64,000 nucleotides of DNA, taken from Mesostigma viride. Its lineage: Eukaryota; Streptophyta; Mesostigmatophyceae; Mesostigmatales; Mesostigmataceae. Every line of letters starts with the position of its first letter. Position 1 is the first letter of the stretch. The stretch is from NCBI GenBank assembly GCA_009746045.1, contig RPFO01000366.1, positions 392,501-456,500 of the forward strand, in the 5' to 3' direction. A model generated the notes under the pieces. That model was not told the origin of the DNA. It ran no database searches and saw only the letters and a list, made by a program, of their open reading frames with translations. This document shows, piece after piece, positions 24,357-35,413 of this stretch. The position numbers and the translations under genes were made by a program.

Positions 24357-24539
24357 CCTGATGTTATCTTATCCGCGTTTTCGAGTCGCTCAGGATGACA
24401 GAAATGAATGCGCACATGTATGCGTCCTTCATATGCATGCATAACTTTATTGCTCCCGGGCAGGACAGTGTGCATGGTCAACAATGTCCAGCAATTATAT
24501 TGCATGCATGTGTGCATAAGCACATGTATATATGCTCGT

Positions 24540-25720
24540 ATCTCTCCCACCCCCGGCAGGTGCCGCCGCCCCCCCCAATACAAGTTCAGCTCGACGTACG
24601 GCATGTCTGTACGTAGGAGTGTCCACAATTAAGCTGGGCACCCCGCCGAAGACCGCGCAGCGTTTTTCAACCAGTTGCTCGACCTTGAGCGACAGATCCC
24701 ACGTCAATACATCGTTGGCATATTGGTGGATGCCAATGCGACCCTGCCCGTGGCCGCTGGGGCTGCATGTACGCGCGCCGCGCCTAACCGATATAGCAAA
24801 GCCAACACCCCCCTCCAATTGAGCAACTATACTCATGCACTGAGCTAGGTTGACTTGATCGACTGTCAGCTGCCAATACGCTGTTTGCTACATAAGCCGA
24901 CTGCATGATGCGCTAGTGACCGTTGTGGGCCCCGCTGCCATGCAGGGCGGCTGGCTCGGTACTCCCCCGCCGGCGCCGGGTGTGTTTCCTTGGACGTACT
25001 ATACATACTTGTGCGCAAGTGCTGGCGTTCTGCCGTCATCAATGCCCGTACGCTGACCATGCACCCTGAAGTGTCGCATCGGATCACCACATGGTCACCG
25101 CAAACTTGCTGTGGCCTACGTCTTCAGGTGGCCCCGGAGCGCCGACACGCCGGCCCCCGCCCACGCCCTGATTGGACCTGCCTACGCCCCGCATGCGGGC
25201 ACCGGGAGAAGACTGTGGTCCCAGCCGGAGGAGAAGCGCCGCGACGCAATCAGGTCTGCCTTTGTGGCTGCGCAACCCATTGATCACACCTGGAGGCCGA
25301 ACGCGGCATGCATGGATCTCACGCGCCACCCTACGAACTGTTCATCATGTAGTTCGGCCGATCCGTGGATCTTGGCTCTCAACCGCTCCCTGAGCAACCC
25401 CGCGCCCGCCCAAGACCGCTCTACTTGGGCGATGCCCGGGTGGTCGCCGGCGGCCCGGCTGGCGCTAGTGCATGCAGGCCCTCCGCCGCGGGGAGGACCT
25501 GTACCCATACCATGAGCGGCTTACTCAAGCATATCCTGTTGTTTTTCATTTTACTGCCGCACACGACTGAGGAGGAGGTGGAGACACTTGCCGCCGAGAT
25601 CAATCGCCACACGGCCGCCAACCATGCAGCACAAGGTGGCATGGCGGTCTCGATCTATAGCTCGACCGTCTCACCGAACGCCGGGAAACGAAAAGGGCTG
25701 ACATCCCGGGCATGACCCCC
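24540..25720 (+). mobile_element. LINE endonuclease-domain fragment, decayed
   Basis: One frame near 24660 reads FFNQLLDLERQIPRQYIVGI followed by LVDANATLPV. Near 25000-25090, pieces read DVLYILVRKCWRSAVINART and, after a frameshift, SDHHMVTANL. These match the late motifs of the apurinic-type endonuclease/exonuclease/phosphatase fold of LINE ORF2 (the D-x-N and S-D-H motifs). Several frameshifts and stops intervene. The DNA then runs through a linker-like part to 25720 and abuts an ORF1 fragment. Confidence 0.55.
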
Positions 25721-25759
25721 AGTGAACGCCTTTGGTTCAGCTAGCTCTCAGGCCAAACT

Positions 25760-27025
25760 ATCCGCGGGGAGATTCCAACACGGTCGAGGCCCGGGTCTCC
25801 AATGTGGAAACCCGGGTCGTCCACAAGCTACAACCCCAGTTCACGGCGCTACAAACCGCGACGCAGGCTTCAGAAACGCATGCTGCACTTGTCTCTCGCC
25901 TTAACCAGGTGGAGGGCAAGTGTGGCGTGCTCATGAAGAAGCTTGAGGCCATCACCGCCCACACCGAGGCCCTGGCCACACAGGTCCCCAAGATAGCGGA
26001 GCAGACGGCCACCATTGCATCCCAGCCACCCCGCGGCAGGATGCTGGTGACCTCCCGCCCCTCTCCTACGCGGACCTGCTGCGGTCAGCGACCGCCTCCA
26101 CCACTGACACCATCGCCACGAAGCTCCAGGAGCTGGAGGACCACCGCCAAGCCCAGCAACGGGAGGTCACCGACCGCGCTCGCCGCGAGTGCCGAGTGGT
26201 GCTACGTCGCTTCCCCCAGAAGCCAGGTGAGACGTCAACCTCTCTTGCTGATCGCGAGCTCAAGAACCAGCTCCCGTTACCCTCATGGGCCTGGTAGGTG
26301 AGGTAGAACTGCGTGGGTGCCACCGCCTTCCCCACTCACGGGACAAGGCGGCTCCCCCACCAGTCCTGCTCACCTTCCCCTCCCCTGAGGATAAGCAGCG
26401 GTTCCTCTCTCGTCGCAAGTCAGGTTGCACGACCTCACCTGGACGCTGGATGACGACCTGACCCCCGCTCAGCAACAGCAGCGACGCGACCTGTGGCCGG
26501 AATACCTCCGCCATAAGCAGGACCCCCAGAAGCCCAAGGTGTACTGGAGGGGCGGGGACCTGACGATCAACCACAAGATGTGGACGCCCCCAGTGAGCTA
26601 GAATAGCCATAGCCCTAGCTTGTAACCATTGGAGTCACTGCCGCTACGGCAGCCATGCCCTGAATGTTTGCCTAGCTGTGCCAACATCCCTAGTCACGTG
26701 CCGCCAACGCACGGTACACAACCAGCCATAGCCTTAGCCTAGTCCTAGTACAGCCATGCTACGCCCTGGCTATGTTCAGATGACTTGCCCACACTATACT
26801 TGTTATGCCACGCTTACATGGGTCTTATTGCACCCACAGTCTGCCGGATCGTTAGCCTGTCCTTTTAGCTAGCGCGCCCGAATGCAGCTGTGGCATGCCT
26901 TTGGCATGAAGGAGACTGGGGGTCTCTGCCCTTTCTCCTGTCGTGCACACACAGGGATTACAAGCACTTCGGTGCTCCGTGACTCCCCAACGGGATCGCA
27001 CGTGTTTAATTAATTAATTAATTAT
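25760..27025 (+). mobile_element. ORF1-only LINE-like element (copy 3), 5'-truncated
   Basis: It begins in mid ORF1 (TRVEARVSNVETR region) and continues in one frame through LNQVEGKCGVLMKKLEAIT to about 26035, then shifts frame several times. The C-terminal block (LTPAQQQQRRDLWPEYLRH, then KVYWRGGDL) is visible at 26455-26580. About 400 bp of 3' UTR follow, ending with hairpins AGCACTTCGGTGCT and CTCCCCAACGGGA and a TTAA tail at 27007-27024. No RT follows ORF1. Confidence 0.75.
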
Positions 27026-27049
27026 CCGCGGGGGCTCCTGCAGCATGGA

Positions 27050-29095
27050 CTATTTAGAGAGCATCCGAAAATTAATGGCTGATGGCGGTATGGCTGACGT
27101 CGGCGGAGCTCAGATCTTTTGCGTCTGAGCCCCAAATTCGGTCAGACCACTTGCATTCGATGCGCTTTTTTGAGACGCGCATGCGAGTATAATCGGTTAC
27201 GGCTGAAACACAGCTAGTATTGCCAAAGTTACGCACGTGACAAGCAGCTATAGCTATATGACGACCCCAAAAGCAAAACGGGGTTTGGTAAAGGAGCTTT
27301 CCGGCTCCCAGCCCAACCCACTCGCCATCGTCCTTGCCCAGCCGCCTGGGCTCATAACATCGCCAGCAAACCCATCGCCAAGCGCCTCGCCCGATCCCAA
27401 GAAACCCTGCCACGAACACAAATGGCGAAAGTACCTACCTGATTACGCTCGCTTTTCTTTTCAGCACTGGCTAGAGCTGACCACAGAAGAATGCGCCGAA
27501 ATAGTGCACTTTTTTGCACAGGAAAGCAAGCTCCATATGGGGCCACAGGGCCCATCCCCGACGTGAACCTGGAGAGGCTCTTTACCAGGGGAGACCTCAA
27601 CCACCGCCTCGCCATCCTGTGCATGCAGCTTCTACCAGCTATACCTATGGCCGAAATCGACGCCAAGATCCGCGTGCCCCAGCCTAGCCTGCGCGGCCGA
27701 CAGCCACCTCGGCTTCCTCCCTCTGCAAGGATGACATCCGAGCAGTGCTGGAGGAGCACGTGATCATCAGGTCGACCTGGCCGTTGGCCGAGAAGCTGAC
27801 CTCGCTGAACACGACGCTCAACACGGTGGAGGCCCGGGTCTCCAATGTGGAAACCAACAAGGTCGTCCACAAGCTCCAGCCCCAGTTCATGACGCTGCAC
27901 ACCGCGGCGCAGGCATCTGAGACGCACGCTGCACTTGTCTCTCGCCTTAACCAGGTGGAGGGCAAGTGCGGCGTGCTCATGAAGAAGCTTGAAGCCATCA
28001 CCGCCCACACCGAGGCCCTTGCGTCGCAGGTCCCAAAGATAGCGGAGCAGACGGCCACCATCGCATCCCAGCCACCCCGGCTGGATGCTGGTGACCTCCC
28101 GCCCCTCTCCTACGCGGACCTGCTGCGGACAGCGACCGCCTCCACCACCGACGCCATCACTACGAAGCTCCAGGAGCTTGAAGACCTTCGCCACTGCTCA
28201 ACAACGGGAGGCCACCGACCGCGCCCGCCGCGACTGCCGGGTGGTGCTGCGTCGCTTCCCCCAGAATTAAGCCAGGTGAGACGTCAACCTCCCTTGCCGA
28301 CGACCAGCTCCCGTTACCCTCGTGGGCCTGGTAGGTGAGGTAGAACTTCGTGGGTGCTGGCCACCGCCTTCCCCACTCACGGGACAAGGCGGCTCCCCCA
28401 CCAGTCCTGCTCATCTTCCCCTCCCGTGAGGACAAGCAGCGGTTCCTCTCTCGTCGCAAGCTCGGTTGCACGACCTCACCTGCATGCATGGACACTGGAC
28501 GACGACCTGACCCCCGCTCAGCAGCAGCAGCGACGTGACCTGTGGCCTGAATACCTCCGCCACAAGCAGGACCCCCATAAGCCCAAGGTGTACTGGAGGG
28601 GCGGGGACCTGATGCATGATCAACCACAAGAATCATGTGGACGCCCCCAGCGGGCTATATAGAATAGCTTGTAGCCCTAGCTTGACTTCATTGGTAGCCA
28701 CTGCCGCCATGGAAGCCATGCTTAGAATGTTTGTCTAGTTGTGCCACCTTACCTAGCTAGTCACGTGCACCGCTATAACGCACGGTACACAACCAGCCCT
28801 AGCCTAATTAGCATAGTCCTTGTACAGCCATGCTACGTCCCATGCATGGCTTCGATCAGATTACCTGCCCACGCTCCTTGTTATGATATGCTCACATGGG
28901 TCTTATTGCACCCGCAGACTGCCGGATCGTTAGCGTGTCCGTTTAGCTAGCGGCGTGCCGGCATGCAGCTGTGGCATGCCTTTGGCATGAAGGAGACAGA
29001 GGGTCTGGCTGCCCTTTCTCCTGTTGTGCACACACAGGGATTAAAAGCACTTCGGTGCTCCGTGACTCCCCGGGGAGCACGTGTTTAATTAATAA
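27050..29095 (+). mobile_element. ORF1-only LINE-like element (copy 4), nearly full length
   Basis: It has the same 5' leader as copy 1 (GCGGAGCTCAGATCTTTTGC) and an ORF1 start at 27256 (MTTPKAKRGLVKELSGSQ). The coiled coil runs to about 28080 and the C-terminal ORF1 block lies at 28440-28640. The 3' UTR ends in the two hairpins and the tail GTGTTTAATTAATAAAT at about 29080-29095. ORF1 is broken by frameshifts near 27560, 27740 and 28190. The element goes straight from ORF1 to its 3' end, so it lacks endonuclease and RT and would need help in trans. Confidence 0.75.
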
Positions 29096-29339
29096 ATAAT
29101 GGACCCCCCCCCTCGCTGGACCCAGCTGCCGCTGCACGCCCTGCGGCTAGCCGCGGCGGACCTCACCCCGCAGGCGCCCCGACCCGCGAAACGAACTTAA
29201 CTTGGCCGGTCTCCAGACTGTCTCCTGCACCGCTCTCGATCCGGTCGATCCCCTGGTGGATGGCCCCTCGGCCCACGACGAGTGGATCGACCCGGGCCCA
29301 GGAATGGGCTGCTGCCATCTCCACCGGTCCGCAGCGATG

Positions 29340-30250
29340 CTGCCATTAATTAGTTAATTAATTAATTAAACTCGTGCTCCCGTTCAATGGGGAGTCACGG
29401 AGCACCGGAGTGCTTTTGATCCCTGTATGTGCACAACATGAAGAAAGGGCAGATCACCCCCTTTCTCCTTCATGCCAGAGGCATGCCACAGCAGCAATGG
29501 GACATGATAGACGATCCGGCAATTAATTAGTTCTGTGGGTGCACATTCGATGACTAGACCCGCGTGAGCATTATCATCATAACAAGGAGCGTGGGCTTAA
29601 GTAAGCGAAGCATAGCCAGGACGTAGCATGGCTCAGCTGTACAAGGGCTATAAGCTAAGGCTACTACTACAGTATGTATGGCTGCATGGTTGTGTACCGT
29701 GCGTTAGCGGTGCACGTGACTACTAGCTACCTAATAAGGTATGGCCGGTGGCACGGCTAGGCCAACATTCTAGGCAATAATGGCTGCCATGACGGCAGTG
29801 ACCGTACCAATGATTCAAGCTACTAGGGCTATTCTAGCCCGCAGTCCACATCTTGTGGTTGATCATCAGCTAGGTCCCCGCCCTGCCAGTACACCTTGGG
29901 CTTCTGGGGATCCTGCTCGTGGCGGAGGTATTCCAGCCACAGGTCGCATCGCTGCTGCTGCCGCGCTGAGCGGGGGTCAGGTCGTCGTCCAACGTACGTC
30001 CAGGTGAGGTCGTGCAACCTCGCGCGATGAGAAAGGAACCGCCGGCTTGTCCTCAGGGGAGGGGTCGAAGGTGAGCAGGGCTGGTGGGGGAGCCGCCTTA
30101 TGTAATTGTCTCGTAAGTAGTGGGGAAGGCGGTGGCACCCGCGCAGTTCTACCTCACCTCCCACCAGGCCCATGCATGAGGGTAAGTTAAGCTGGTCATT
30201 TGAGCTCGTCGGCAACGGTGCCGTCACAACATGCACCGTGACCCCCGCCA
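29340..30250 (-). mobile_element. ORF1-only LINE-like element (copy 5), antisense, 5'-truncated
   Basis: On the minus strand the ORF1 C-terminal block runs from about 30230 to 29870. The same 3' UTR follows, with hairpins at 29430-29380 and a TTAA tail at 29345-29368. It faces copy 4 tail to tail across about 250 bp. The coding part is frameshifted. Confidence 0.7.
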
Positions 30251-31333
30251 AACTTTGTCTTAAATTATTGTCCGCTTTTTGTCCGAGATCTAGATTTTTC
30301 CCACCACGCGAGAGGCGAAAACGACAAAAACACCCATGGGGCCAGGTCGAGCATGAGCTAGCGTTCTGAAACTTGCGTCTTTGCATGCAGCTGCTCGAGA
30401 TGTCAAAACGAAGCGTACATCACGACGAATTCATGGAATCATTTTGGAATGATACATGCTAAAATTACGATGAGGGCATTGAACGGAACAAGTTATTTTT
30501 TTCACAGCGCACCAGTTTTTCGCAAAAAACAGATTTCTGTGTGGTACGTGTCTCAAGGTCCTCGTCACATGAGGAGATAAAAATCTGGACGCGATAGCTC
30601 AGCTTGTTCGTTATAATATTCCTAAAACCGTTAGCGCGTTACCGTTTTTTGAGCTTCGCTTTGAATTTTCCGGCATTGGCGTGAATAAATATATGGGGGT
30701 GCGAAATCCGTCTGTTAATCTTGCTTCATGCATGCAATGCATAATATCTTCGTCGTCAGTTATAATTAGCTCTTTAGGCTATGCCTGACCTTCATATACT
30801 GCCAGCCTGCGGAAATAAGCCAGCAGGACATATGGGGTGCCCTATGGAGAGGTGCGATGGTGCGGGCGTGCGAGGGCACTATGGGCGGGCGCATGCCAGG
30901 CTGGCTGGTTTGGGTGTTGGGTGGTTATAGGTGGTTCGGTGATCGGGCTGTTTTAGAGTGGTTAGGTGGTTATAGGTGGTTAGGTGGTTTCCGTGGTTAG
31001 GTAGTTTTGTAGCTGGTTGATTGGTTGGTTGGTTGTTAAGTTTCCCAGGGAGTCTTCTTGGGTGGGAGGCTTAGGCTGTAGATGCTTCGAGGGATGCATA
31101 GAGGTGGGTGGTTTCAATGGCAGGTGGCCGGCTGAAAGGTGGATGCCTTGGTAAATGACTGGCTGAGGAGCTGGGAGCACGTACAGGCAGGTGGAGAGGG
31201 TGGGTGGGTGGGTGGGTGGCTGGTCATGGTGGGTGGATGAGTGTTAGCCTGTTAGGGTGATCAGTTATAGGCAGATGGCTAGGTGTCTGGGTGATGATAG
31301 GCTTTGGGGACTCCGAAGTGGGTGGGTAGTTGG

Positions 31334-31336
<3 letters not shown>

Positions 31337-31400
<64 letters not shown>
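31337..31400. repeat. (GT)n microsatellite
   Basis: About 32 GT units without interruption. Confidence 0.97.
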
Positions 31401-31404
<4 letters not shown>

Positions 31405-33017
31405 AATTGCATGGGTTTGAGGGTGGTGGTCTAGTGGTTGGGTGGTTAGGGATGCGTGTGTGGGTGCATGGGTGGGTTGGTGGGCTGGCCATCGGTGGAT
31501 GGTAGAGTGGTGGATGTGTAGATGACTAGATGTGGGTGGGTGGGCTAAGGTAATGCCATCCATGCCTGGTAAAGCTTAAGCATCGTTTTCGTATCAATGT
31601 TTGACGTTTATATATACGTTCTAGCTTAATTGTGTAGCACATTCTTTTTGCATTATTCATGCTCTTTCTTGACCCTGGCCTGGCCCCTTTCTAATACAAC
31701 ACCCTTCTTAGATGCTTCCCTCAGTCAGTTGACCTGCCACAGGGTGATGGTGATACGTTTTATAGAGGCTGTATGGGTTTGATTACCTCCATATATGTTT
31801 GTTATACATTTCCCATATACACAAGTATTGCATGAGTGTGAGGAGTTGGCTGGTCTCTGTGGCATCATCAAGCACGTAACTGGTGAGTGAAAGCTTCCCA
31901 TTGACAGCATGTGCCACCAGGTGTGCTAGCTGGCCATCACCTGGCAAGCTATAGCAGCTTAGGCCTAGTTTACATGTATCCTTGCTACTAGGGCAGGCTG
32001 AAATAGGCTCAACATCACTAGTTTGTTGGTGGCTGCCTCCTAGAATGCATGCCTTGCGTAGGGTATCCGTACCACGTTACCTACGGGCATGGTGGACAAG
32101 GTGGCACCTGCACATAGGTGCCATGTAAGGGCAGTGTGATCATGCAGTTATTCTGATTTGGCACGCCGCAAAGGTGAAAACCATTTGTGTTCAGTGCCGG
32201 TCTGCGGAAAACGCGATCTGCAAATGAATCCAGTCCGGAATCGAACTGGGGATCGACCTCTCGCACAAACTTTTGCTGACTATAGGACGGACGTCTCCTC
32301 GGATCCTAACTAAGGCATCGATCGCCAGCTGACACATGCATGATGCAGTTATGTTTCCCCATCATTGCGAAAGGGAAATGTATTGTTTGGCATGGTTGGT
32401 GGCCATTAATTAGTAGGTAGTATGCCCAGGTGCCCCCACCCCCTTGGTTGCTTTTTACCAATGGTACCCCTACTATGGGCTGTACCGGGCGTAACTGCTG
32501 GTATGCCCACCCAAATGATGACCCCAATGGCTCAAACTGTTCAGCAACTAATTGTTTATCATCCCTGAAGTGGTAGGTGCCTAGGTCTTATAACATAATT
32601 CAAAATGCACATTCTACCAAGAATGAAAACGCGCGTCTTGACCCCCCTGACTTTGACGGCAGTTATATATAAACTGATAAGCACCTGAAGTCCAGAGGGG
32701 CACATGATGCTCCTGTTTTCCGGCTCCCCACGGGCCCCACGGCCCATTGCTAGAATGCAGGGTAGAAGTCCGCAGGTGGAGTTTATTGCCCCCGAGGATG
32801 ATAGCCGCTAAACAGTACCGCCTCGTAGACCTGCCATTACACTGAGTAGAGGACAACTCATTATTACTCACTGGATTATATCCCTCTCTAGTGACTACAT
32901 GGTTGGGGCATGATGCAGAGGATATTCATTGTAACTTTCTTGTAATTATTTTCTAACTTGAGATTAGCATAGTAGTACTCAACCGTGGCATGCCCATGCG
33001 CATGACACACAAGCGGT

Positions 33018-33045
33018 ACTTACTTACTACTTACTTACTTACTTA

Positions 33046-33076
<31 letters not shown>

Positions 33077-33089
33077 CTTACTTACTTAC
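33018..33089. repeat. (TTAC)n microsatellite
   Basis: About 17 tetranucleotide units with two irregularities, ending roughly 65 bp before recognisable RT sequence begins. Confidence 0.95.
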
Positions 33090-33155
33090 TCATACTCCGT
33101 ACAGGACGTAGACAGGACCTCGGCAAATGTTTGGACATGATTCTGGTGTTACAGG

Positions 33156-34616
33156 GTGTTTACTTGCATTCCTCACGGTGACCTTACGCGCCTTCAGCCT
33201 GGTGAGTCCCCTCTGCACCTTGTGCTGGTGGACTTCATCAAAGCCTTCGATTCGGTTTTCTGGCCTGCGCTTTGGGACATCCTCGAGTTGTTCCGGATCC
33301 CCCGCCCCCTTGTTGCTGTCATCCGCAACCTGTATGAAGGGTCCACCACTTCGGTGCGCACTTCTTACGGGACCACGCCCCCATGCCCTTTACAAAAGGG
33401 TGTGTGGCAGGGCTGCGTGCTGTCGCCCTACCTGTTCATTATTGTGGTCGAATACGTAATGATTCAGGCGTGCAAGCGATTTGCCCGCATCGTGGGTAGG
33501 GAACCAGGGGTGCAGGTCGCTAACAAATTCTGGCATGGCGGAGCGGACACGGAGATTCGGCTGGCAGACATCATCTACGCAGACGACACCACCCTCTTTG
33601 AGGACACTGGGCACGTGCAGACATGGCTTGACTGCCTGGCTATCGAGGCCCGTGCAGTGGGGCTTGAGGTCAGCAAGAAGACAGAGGCCCTAGCGGTTGG
33701 GCTCACCCACTCGCCGCCACCCCTCTATCTCCTCGACGGCTCTCGAGTCCTGTATCGGGACCGCGTCAAGCTGCTGGGCAGCCTGCTCCGCAGCTGCGAG
33801 GTTGATGTGGACCATCGCATCTCCCTCGCCTGGCACGCTTTACGCCAGTACCGGGCCCTGTGGCGCAAGCCCCTGGGCAAGATCGAGAAACAGGACCTGT
33901 TCAAGGTCCTCGTCCTTCCTGTTCTCACATATGGGGCCGAGACGTGGACCCTCACCGCCGACCTGGCCCGCAAGCTGGACGGCGTGGTCACCAACATGCT
34001 GCGTTCCATTTTCAGAGTAGGATATGCTGCTCATGTCCGCAATGAGGACCTGTACCAGGGCATGCCATATATCACCAGCACCATTAAGCAGCGGCGCCTG
34101 CAGCTAGTAGGGCACTTAGCTCGCACCAACCAGGTAGACACCTCACGTGGCCCCCCCGCACGTGGCCCCCCCGGCAGGTCTGCGACCAGCTCAGCCTGGC
34201 CGGCACCTCCTGACGTGGGCCGGGCCCAGTCATCATTAGACGCCGCAAGGCCCGCACCTTCAAAGAACAGCTAGTAGAGGACATGGGGGGCCTAGGCCTC
34301 TCCGTAATCTGGACGAAGATGATGGACAAGGCCAAGTGGGCCCTGGTCATAGAGGACAACGAGCCCCCCCCTGCGGGGAAGCGCCCGCGTGTGCAAACCC
34401 CTGGGAGGCACGCCAGCCAGCTCCCCTAGGGCAGCGTGAGGCTGTCTAGATAGATCATGTTGTAGTTAGAATGCTGTTTGATAGATGTCGTAGGTAGCTG
34501 ATGTAGATAGATTAGACCGGTAGGACTATTTGCACCCATCCATCCATCCATCGGGGTTAATGCTCCGTGACTCCCCAACGGGAGCACGTGAGTCTAATTA
34601 ATTAATTAATTAATTA
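33156..34616 (+). mobile_element. Non-LTR retrotransposon RT and C-terminal region (copy B) with complete 3' end
   Basis: A single frame from 33156 to about 34140 carries motif A (LVLVDFIKAFDSVFW), motif B (VWQGCVLSPYLFIIVV) and motif C (IIYADDTTLFED). The C-terminal thumb-like region has LTYGAETWTLTADLARKLDG and LQLVGHLARTNQVD. A frameshift or in-frame stop at 34140-34215 separates the last 70 residues (TFKEQLVEDMGGLGLSVIW), which end at about 34430. The 3' UTR has (CATC)4, the hairpin CTCCCCAACGGGAG and a TTAA tail at 34597-34615. The 5' part (endonuclease, fingers) is missing. It is the least damaged RT in the window. Confidence 0.85.
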
Positions 34617-35413
34617 CGCGCGTCACTTGGCTCCCCTGCCAGGTCACATAATGCTCCTTTCTAAACCTTTCACCTATCACACTACCCTCAGCAGTGTGAT
34701 AGGTGAATATATAACCAGCTGGTCGATACATGGTACCTCTTAACCTAACGATATTCTTATTGGTTAATAAAAAATACCCATTTACCCGGAAAAAATTCTG
34801 GTGTTGTCGGCGTTCGGCAAGCCAGATGCCGAATATATGAAAATGGCCGCCTTGGTTGGTTGGCGGGGTCGAGTCAGTTCTCAATGGTCGAGCGAATGCC
34901 CGCCATGAGACCGGGCAGCCGGCTAACTTTGGGCGGCACGCAAGACTGAACTGCTCAGTAGAACTGCAATATCAGGGTCACATCCGTCAGCCAGCACATG
35001 GCTGGCTTTGCACGGTGCGAGCAGGCCGGGCGTGCTGCGGGCCGGGTCCGCTTGGCGGCCGTCGGGACGAGTTCAAGACCGGGATTGGGACCGGGGCGGA
35101 GATGGCGCGGCGTTTGGCATGATGTGCCACGTGCACACGCGGGAAATGGCAGCGCTGCCGTGCACACCTACTTGCCTGCGCTTCATTCCTGACTTGGCAA
35201 GCGCTGCGTACAGGAAGCAGCGCAATAATGAGTGGCCCGCGCATGGCAGTCTCTGCTCGCGACTTGCAGCCCCATCTCATTCATTTTAAGCTTGGAGATA
35301 AGGAGCTCCTTTCCTCATGAATAACCACAATACTGGTAACGGTTGATCGCTGCAAGCTGCAGAGTTGAAACTGGTGTGGGCAGTGATGTAAGCAATTACA
35401 GATCCCCTTGAAA
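34617..35413. other. Upstream region of the SAP/C2H2 gene
   Basis: No gene is seen. A short inverted repeat built on CCTATCACACT lies near 34672-34705. The interval between the LINE tail and the ATG at 35414 must contain the promoter of the next gene. Confidence 0.4.

Larger units (their letters stand above)
30250..33155. other. Gene-free, repeat-bearing interval
   Basis: No supported gene. It contains a GGTTAGGTGGTT-type degenerate repeat at 30900-31040, a (GT)n array at 31337-31400, and a tRNA-like relic on the minus strand at 32229-32291. A (TTAC)n array lies at 33018-33089. Open frames in the GT and TTAC arrays are artefacts. Confidence 0.5.

Noticed and set aside
30900-31230. GGTTAGG/GGTTGG runs as telomere-like or domain-coding sequence
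   Set aside because: The repeats are irregular, mix several words and open no convincing frame, so they are low-complexity DNA.
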